This document shows positions 7,108-9,589 of a stretch of DNA of 9,589 nt, piece by piece. The stretch covers positions 1 through 9,589 of the forward strand of contig DRJH01000247.1 in assembly GCA_011052285.1 (NCBI GenBank), written 5' to 3'. Positions within the stretch are counted from its first letter, which is position 1, and each line of letters starts with the position of its first letter. Both the position numbers and the translations under genes were made by a program. Source of the stretch: Gammaproteobacteria bacterium (GTDB taxonomy: Bacteria; Pseudomonadota; Gammaproteobacteria; Arenicellales; DRJH01). A model generated the notes under the pieces. That model was given only the letters and a program-made list of their open reading frames with translations, had not been told where the DNA came from and did no database searches.

Positions 7108-7137
7108 AGTATAAAAGCCCTTTTCCATGAAAGTCAA
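7108..7137 (-). promoter_or_regulatory. sigma70-type promoter of glpS, with possible operator
   Basis: On the minus strand the -35 box TTGACT (7132-7137) and the -10 box TATACT (7108-7113) are 18 bp apart, both near consensus. The spacer contains TTTC-ATG-GAAA, an inverted repeat that could be a repressor site. The element is a near copy of the one upstream of glpV. Transcription should begin near 7101, leaving about 300 nt before the glpS start. Confidence 0.78.
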
Positions 7138-7287
7138 CAAATCATTATGTGAGTGCAATGATCTCGATTCCATCGACGTTCATCATACGGGGGTGATCTG
7201 GGCACGATGCGCATCCACAACACGGACAAGCGCCGAATTAAGACGGCATCGGAGAAATTTGATTCATTGCAGACGCAGCCAAAATCC

Positions 7288-7300
7288 GGTTCGGCGAACC
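7288..7300 (-). terminator. weak hairpin downstream of glpV, possible terminator
   Basis: GGTTC-GCC-GAACC forms a 5-bp stem on the minus strand, followed by GGATTTT. The T run is short and offset, so at most this is a weak intrinsic terminator working together with the larger hairpin just upstream in the transcript. Confidence 0.4.
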
Positions 7301-7301
7301 A

Positions 7302-7339
7302 CACAGATTACCGGCTCCCGAAGGAGCCGGCAATCTGTG
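7302..7339 (-). terminator. 17-bp hairpin with UUCG loop after glpV
   Basis: In the transcript the arms CACAGATT-G-CCGGCTCC and GGAGCCGG-T-AATCTGTG pair over 17 bp, with one G-U pair, closed by a C(UUCG)G tetraloop, a very stable fold. It begins 15 nt after the glpV stop. No U tract follows directly, so it is either a non-canonical terminator or a 3' stabiliser that raises binding-protein mRNA relative to the downstream genes. On the opposite strand the G-U pair becomes an A-C mismatch, which supports the minus-strand reading. Confidence 0.85.
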
Positions 7340-7354
7340 CGTAAGACCGCAGGC

Positions 7355-9133
7355 CTATAACGGCAACTTCCCGTCCTTCATCTCCTGCATGATCTTGTCG
7401 TATGGCATGGTCTTGCCCTGCGGCTTCTCGTTGGCGAGCTTCGGCCAAGGTGCACCCGGCTGCTTATACCAATACTCCGGGTCCTTCTTTGGATTGAGCT
7501 TCGGACCACACTTACCCTGCAAGCCTGAACGTCCAATCCGCTCCATGACCTTATCCTGTGATTTCGCCAGGTTATCCAGCGCCATTTTCGGCGTGACTTC
7601 ACCGGCTACCGCTTCACCAATATTCTGCCACCAAAGCTGCGCAAGCTTCGCATAATCAGGAACATTCAGACCCGTTGGTGTCCAATACTTGATGCCAGGA
7701 CCGCGGAAAAACTGAATCAAACCACCGAACTTCTCGCCCTTCGGATCATCAAACGAGGCATCGTTGATCGAACTGTTGCGGATAAAGGTCAGCCCAACAT
7801 GCGATTTCCTCAAATCCACCGTCTTCGAGGTCACAAACTGCGCATAAAGCCAAGCTGCCTTAGTTCGTTTGAGCGGAACATTCTTCAGCAGTGTCCACGA
7901 ACCCTCATCCCGATAGCCTGCCTTCATCCCCGGTTTCCAATACGGTCCGTGAGGTGTGGGGGCCATACGCCACAACGGCTTGCCTTGCTCATCCACGGTG
8001 TTGTTGCCTTTGCTCCTCGGTGCCACCATACTGGCACCAAACGCAGAGTACCAAAAGATTTGCTGAGCCACATTGCCCTTGGCCAGACTGGGTAAGGATT
8101 GGTAAAAATCCATACCCAAAGCACCCGGAGGAGCGTACTTACGTAACCACCCCATGTACTTTCTCAGCGCATACTGAGCGGCCGGCCCATTGACAGCACC
8201 GCCACGACTCACACTGGCACCTACCGGCCGACAACCTGCAACTCGAATACCCCACTCGTCAACCGGATAACCATTCGGCACACCAACATCCCCCTCACCG
8301 GCCATTCCCAACCAATCATCAGTGAAACGCCAGCCAAGATCGGGGGCCTTCTTGCCATAGTCCATGTGTCCAAAAATCGCTTTACCACCAATCTGCTGCA
8401 CATCATTGGTAAAGAAATCGGCAATATCCTCGTAAGCCGACCAGTTGACCGGCACTCCAAGATCGTAACCGTACTTTGCTTTGAATTTCTTTTTCAGGTC
8501 TGGCCGATCAAACCAGTCCTTACGAAACCAGTATACATTGATGAAAGATTGGTCAGGCAACTGCCAGAGCTTGCCGTTAAATCCGCGTGATTTCAAACCC
8601 GTTGCATCCGACAGGCCCACAAAATCCTTGAGATCAAAATACGGATCCGTAACATCCTTGCCGTCGCCTTTCATCCAGTCCGTCAAATTGACCGTATAGG
8701 GATAGCGCGCATGGTAGCCAATGAAATCATCGTCATTGATATACGCATCGTAGATGGGCCTGCCCGTTTGCACCTGTGTTTGCAGCTTCTCGACAACATC
8801 GCCTTCCTGAATGGTGTCGTGGACCACATGAATGCCCGTGATCTCCTCGAAGGCTTTGGCCAACACCTTCGATTCGTAGGCATGCGTCGGGATGGTCTCA
8901 GACACCACCTTGATACGCATCCCCTTAAATGGCTTGGCCGCCTTGATGAACCATTGCATCTCCTTGAGCTGCTCATCTTTAGTCATAGCCGAAGGCTGAA
9001 ACTCGCTGTCGATCCATTTCTTGGCCGCCGCCTGATCCGCATTCGCCGGCACTGCCAAAGCTGCCAGCACAGCTGCGGCGACGCAGCTTAAGAGCATGCC
9101 CCGTACCTTTTTATTGCTCGTTATACCGCTCAT
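7355..9133 (-). CDS. glpV: periplasmic glycerol-type ABC substrate-binding protein (GlpV)
   Basis: A 592-residue extracytoplasmic solute-binding protein that would deliver substrate to GlpP-GlpQ. The signal peptide occupies about residues 1-32: KKVRG, a hydrophobic Leu/Ala/Val core and an ANA cleavage site before D33. The mature domain shows the family-1 binding-protein pattern, including the MRIKVVSETIPTHAYE segment at 72-87, TGRPIYDAYINDDDFIGYH at 123-141 and GKLWQLPDQSFINVYWFRKDW split over 187-207. It is longer than the usual 400-450 residues but typical of GlpV. The Pro/Lys-rich tail after about 535 (KCGPKLNPKK) is part of that extra length. C301 and C542 are the only cysteines after the signal peptide and could pair. 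The start is the ATG at 9131-9133, with GGAGGTG 5 nt upstream and the signal peptide right after it; the frame stays open for 21 codons further upstream but has no such support. glpV has its own promoter and comes first here. Confidence 0.93.
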   Translation of the reverse strand: MSGITSNKKVRGMLLSCVAAAVLAALAVPANADQAAAKKWIDSEFQPSAMTKDEQLKEMQWFIKAAKPFKGMRIKVVSETIPTHAYESKVLAKAFEEITGIHVVHDTIQEGDVVEKLQTQVQTGRPIYDAYINDDDFIGYHARYPYTVNLTDWMKGDGKDVTDPYFDLKDFVGLSDATGLKSRGFNGKLWQLPDQSFINVYWFRKDWFDRPDLKKKFKAKYGYDLGVPVNWSAYEDIADFFTNDVQQIGGKAIFGHMDYGKKAPDLGWRFTDDWLGMAGEGDVGVPNGYPVDEWGIRVAGCRPVGASVSRGGAVNGPAAQYALRKYMGWLRKYAPPGALGMDFYQSLPSLAKGNVAQQIFWYSAFGASMVAPRSKGNNTVDEQGKPLWRMAPTPHGPYWKPGMKAGYRDEGSWTLLKNVPLKRTKAAWLYAQFVTSKTVDLRKSHVGLTFIRNSSINDASFDDPKGEKFGGLIQFFRGPGIKYWTPTGLNVPDYAKLAQLWWQNIGEAVAGEVTPKMALDNLAKSQDKVMERIGRSGLQGKCGPKLNPKKDPEYWYKQPGAPWPKLANEKPQGKTMPYDKIMQEMKDGKLPL

Positions 9134-9138
9134 GTTTA

Positions 9139-9145
9139 CACCTCC
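9139..9145 (-). promoter_or_regulatory. ribosome binding site of glpV
   Basis: GGAGGTG on the minus strand, 5 nt before the ATG at 9133. This strong match decides the start over the longer open frame that begins at 9196, and agrees with the signal peptide. Confidence 0.88.
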
Positions 9146-9150
9146 ATGGT

Positions 9151-9201
9151 GGCCTTTGAGATTGCACCGGTTTCCCGGCACGCGGTGTCGGCGCAAAGGC
9201 C
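9151..9201 (-). promoter_or_regulatory. nested stem-loop in glpV leader next to the RBS
   Basis: In the transcript GGCCUUUG (9194-9201) pairs perfectly with CAAAGGCC (9151-9158). Inside is a second hairpin with CCGG-GAAA-CCGG (9167-9178), a GNRA tetraloop whose stem can extend by three more pairs (two G-U). The outer stem ends 5 nt before the GGAGGTG ribosome binding site. I do not recognise a known riboswitch class; an mRNA-protecting or translation-tuning structure is an inference. Confidence 0.5.
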
Positions 9202-9392
9202 TCTACACCCGACAACGCGGTTTGAATTGTGTTATTTGCCTGCTTATCCCCAGCACCACGTGTATAGAATGAGGTAAAACTGCCGACGGCGGGCCGATAA
9301 ACCCCTATCCAGCGGATGGACTGACCGTGCGTCATAAGCTCTGTGATTGCATGGGCGCGTGTAGATGGCAGCTCAAAGCTTACTGCAATGGA

Positions 9393-9422
9393 AGTATAGA
9401 AGCCTCTTTTCACGAAAGTCAA
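9393..9422 (-). promoter_or_regulatory. sigma70-type promoter of glpV, with possible operator
   Basis: On the minus strand the -35 box TTGACT (9417-9422) and -10 box TATACT (9393-9398) are 18 bp apart. The spacer begins with TTTC-GT-GAAA, a perfect 4-bp inverted repeat that could be a repressor half-site pair. It matches the glpS promoter element at 31 of 38 positions. Transcription should start near 9386, giving a leader of about 250 nt. Confidence 0.8.
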
Positions 9423-9589
9423 CAAGTTATTCAGGGGAAATTGCTTCGGATCTCCAGGAGGCTGTCCGAGAATAGGAGCCGTAGCGAGGGAAAGCTGCTT
9501 TGAGGCAGATTTGTTCATGATTTGAGGCGAATACTCATTAAATATGTAACGACGTAGGGGGAAATCTGGCCAAAGTCAGCTTTTCCGCA

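Larger units (their letters stand above)
6799..7354. other. glpV-glpS intergenic region
   Basis: This 556-bp stretch holds, in the direction of transcription (right to left), the glpV 3' hairpin, a second small hairpin, about 150 bp in which I see nothing, the glpS promoter, and a roughly 300-nt leader with 21-bp tandem repeats and a doubtful small reading frame. No tRNA or insertion sequence is seen. Confidence 0.8.
9134..9589. other. region upstream of glpV
   Basis: About 250 nt of this stretch is the predicted glpV leader, ending in a structured element and the ribosome binding site, and the glpV promoter lies at 9393-9422. From about 9430 to the right edge I see no recognisable gene or element on either strand. 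The area is A/T-rich near 9525-9550. Confidence 0.6.

Noticed and set aside
7140..7300. A second promoter or small gene in the left half of the glpV-glpS gap
   Set aside because: No paired -35/-10 boxes near consensus and no frame with a plausible RBS or domain are visible on either strand.
9134..9196. A longer GlpV starting at 9196 (613 residues)
   Set aside because: The added 21 residues are unlike a signal peptide, would fall on the stem-loop element, and the strong RBS and typical signal peptide both point to 9133.
9111..9518. A 135-codon minus-strand frame upstream of and overlapping glpV
   Set aside because: It runs straight through the glpV promoter, overlaps the glpV start and signal peptide codons in another frame, has no Shine-Dalgarno sequence and no recognisable domain.
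9430..9589. An insertion-sequence end or transposase remnant at the right edge
   Set aside because: I could find no terminal inverted repeats, target duplication or transposase motif; the sequence is simply unassigned.

Overview
The window looks like the chromosome of a non-enteric gammaproteobacterium. The leftmost gene is an E. coli-like multifunctional CCA protein with an HD domain. Next to it is a lipoprotein of the putative-aminopeptidase family common in environmental Proteobacteria. The lineage is an inference from these two proteins; nothing here fixes a genus.

Left part, 1-2006: cca (minus strand, running off the left edge) and a plus-strand HExxH metallopeptidase lipoprotein are arranged head to head, with start codons that may overlap by about 20 bp. 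The peptidase stop codon overlaps, on the other strand, the stop of a decayed GAF-PAS-HD-GYP signalling gene (2003-2630). That remnant keeps pieces of all three domains but has internal deletions, a 2-base insertion and an in-frame TGA.

Middle and right part, 2627-9133, all minus strand: a complete glycerol-type ABC importer of the GlpSTPQUV kind. In transcription order it has the large periplasmic binding protein GlpV, the two ATPases GlpS and GlpT, the two permeases GlpP and GlpQ, and the small DUF2160 membrane protein GlpU. From glpS to the end the genes overlap or are tightly spaced, so they form one operon. glpV is set apart by a 556-bp gap. The order differs from the rhizobial operon, where glpV comes last. 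No glpK, glpD or glpR lies in the window, so glycerol as substrate rests on family recognition and synteny.

Control: glpV and glpS each have a strong sigma70-type promoter (TTGACT, 18 bp, TATACT). The two promoters are nearly identical over 38 bp (31 matches) and share a TTTC/GAAA inverted repeat in the spacer, which suggests co-regulation by one repressor. Both mRNAs would have 250-300 nt leaders. The glpV leader ends in a nested hairpin next to a strong ribosome binding site. The glpS leader carries three 21-bp tandem repeats inside a possible 101-codon reading frame. A 17-bp hairpin with a UUCG loop follows glpV.

The most interesting protein-level feature is that the two ATPases are degenerate in complementary ways. 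GlpS keeps the ABC signature but lacks the switch histidine; GlpT keeps the histidine but has lost the signature. The heterodimer should therefore have one normal and one impaired ATP site.
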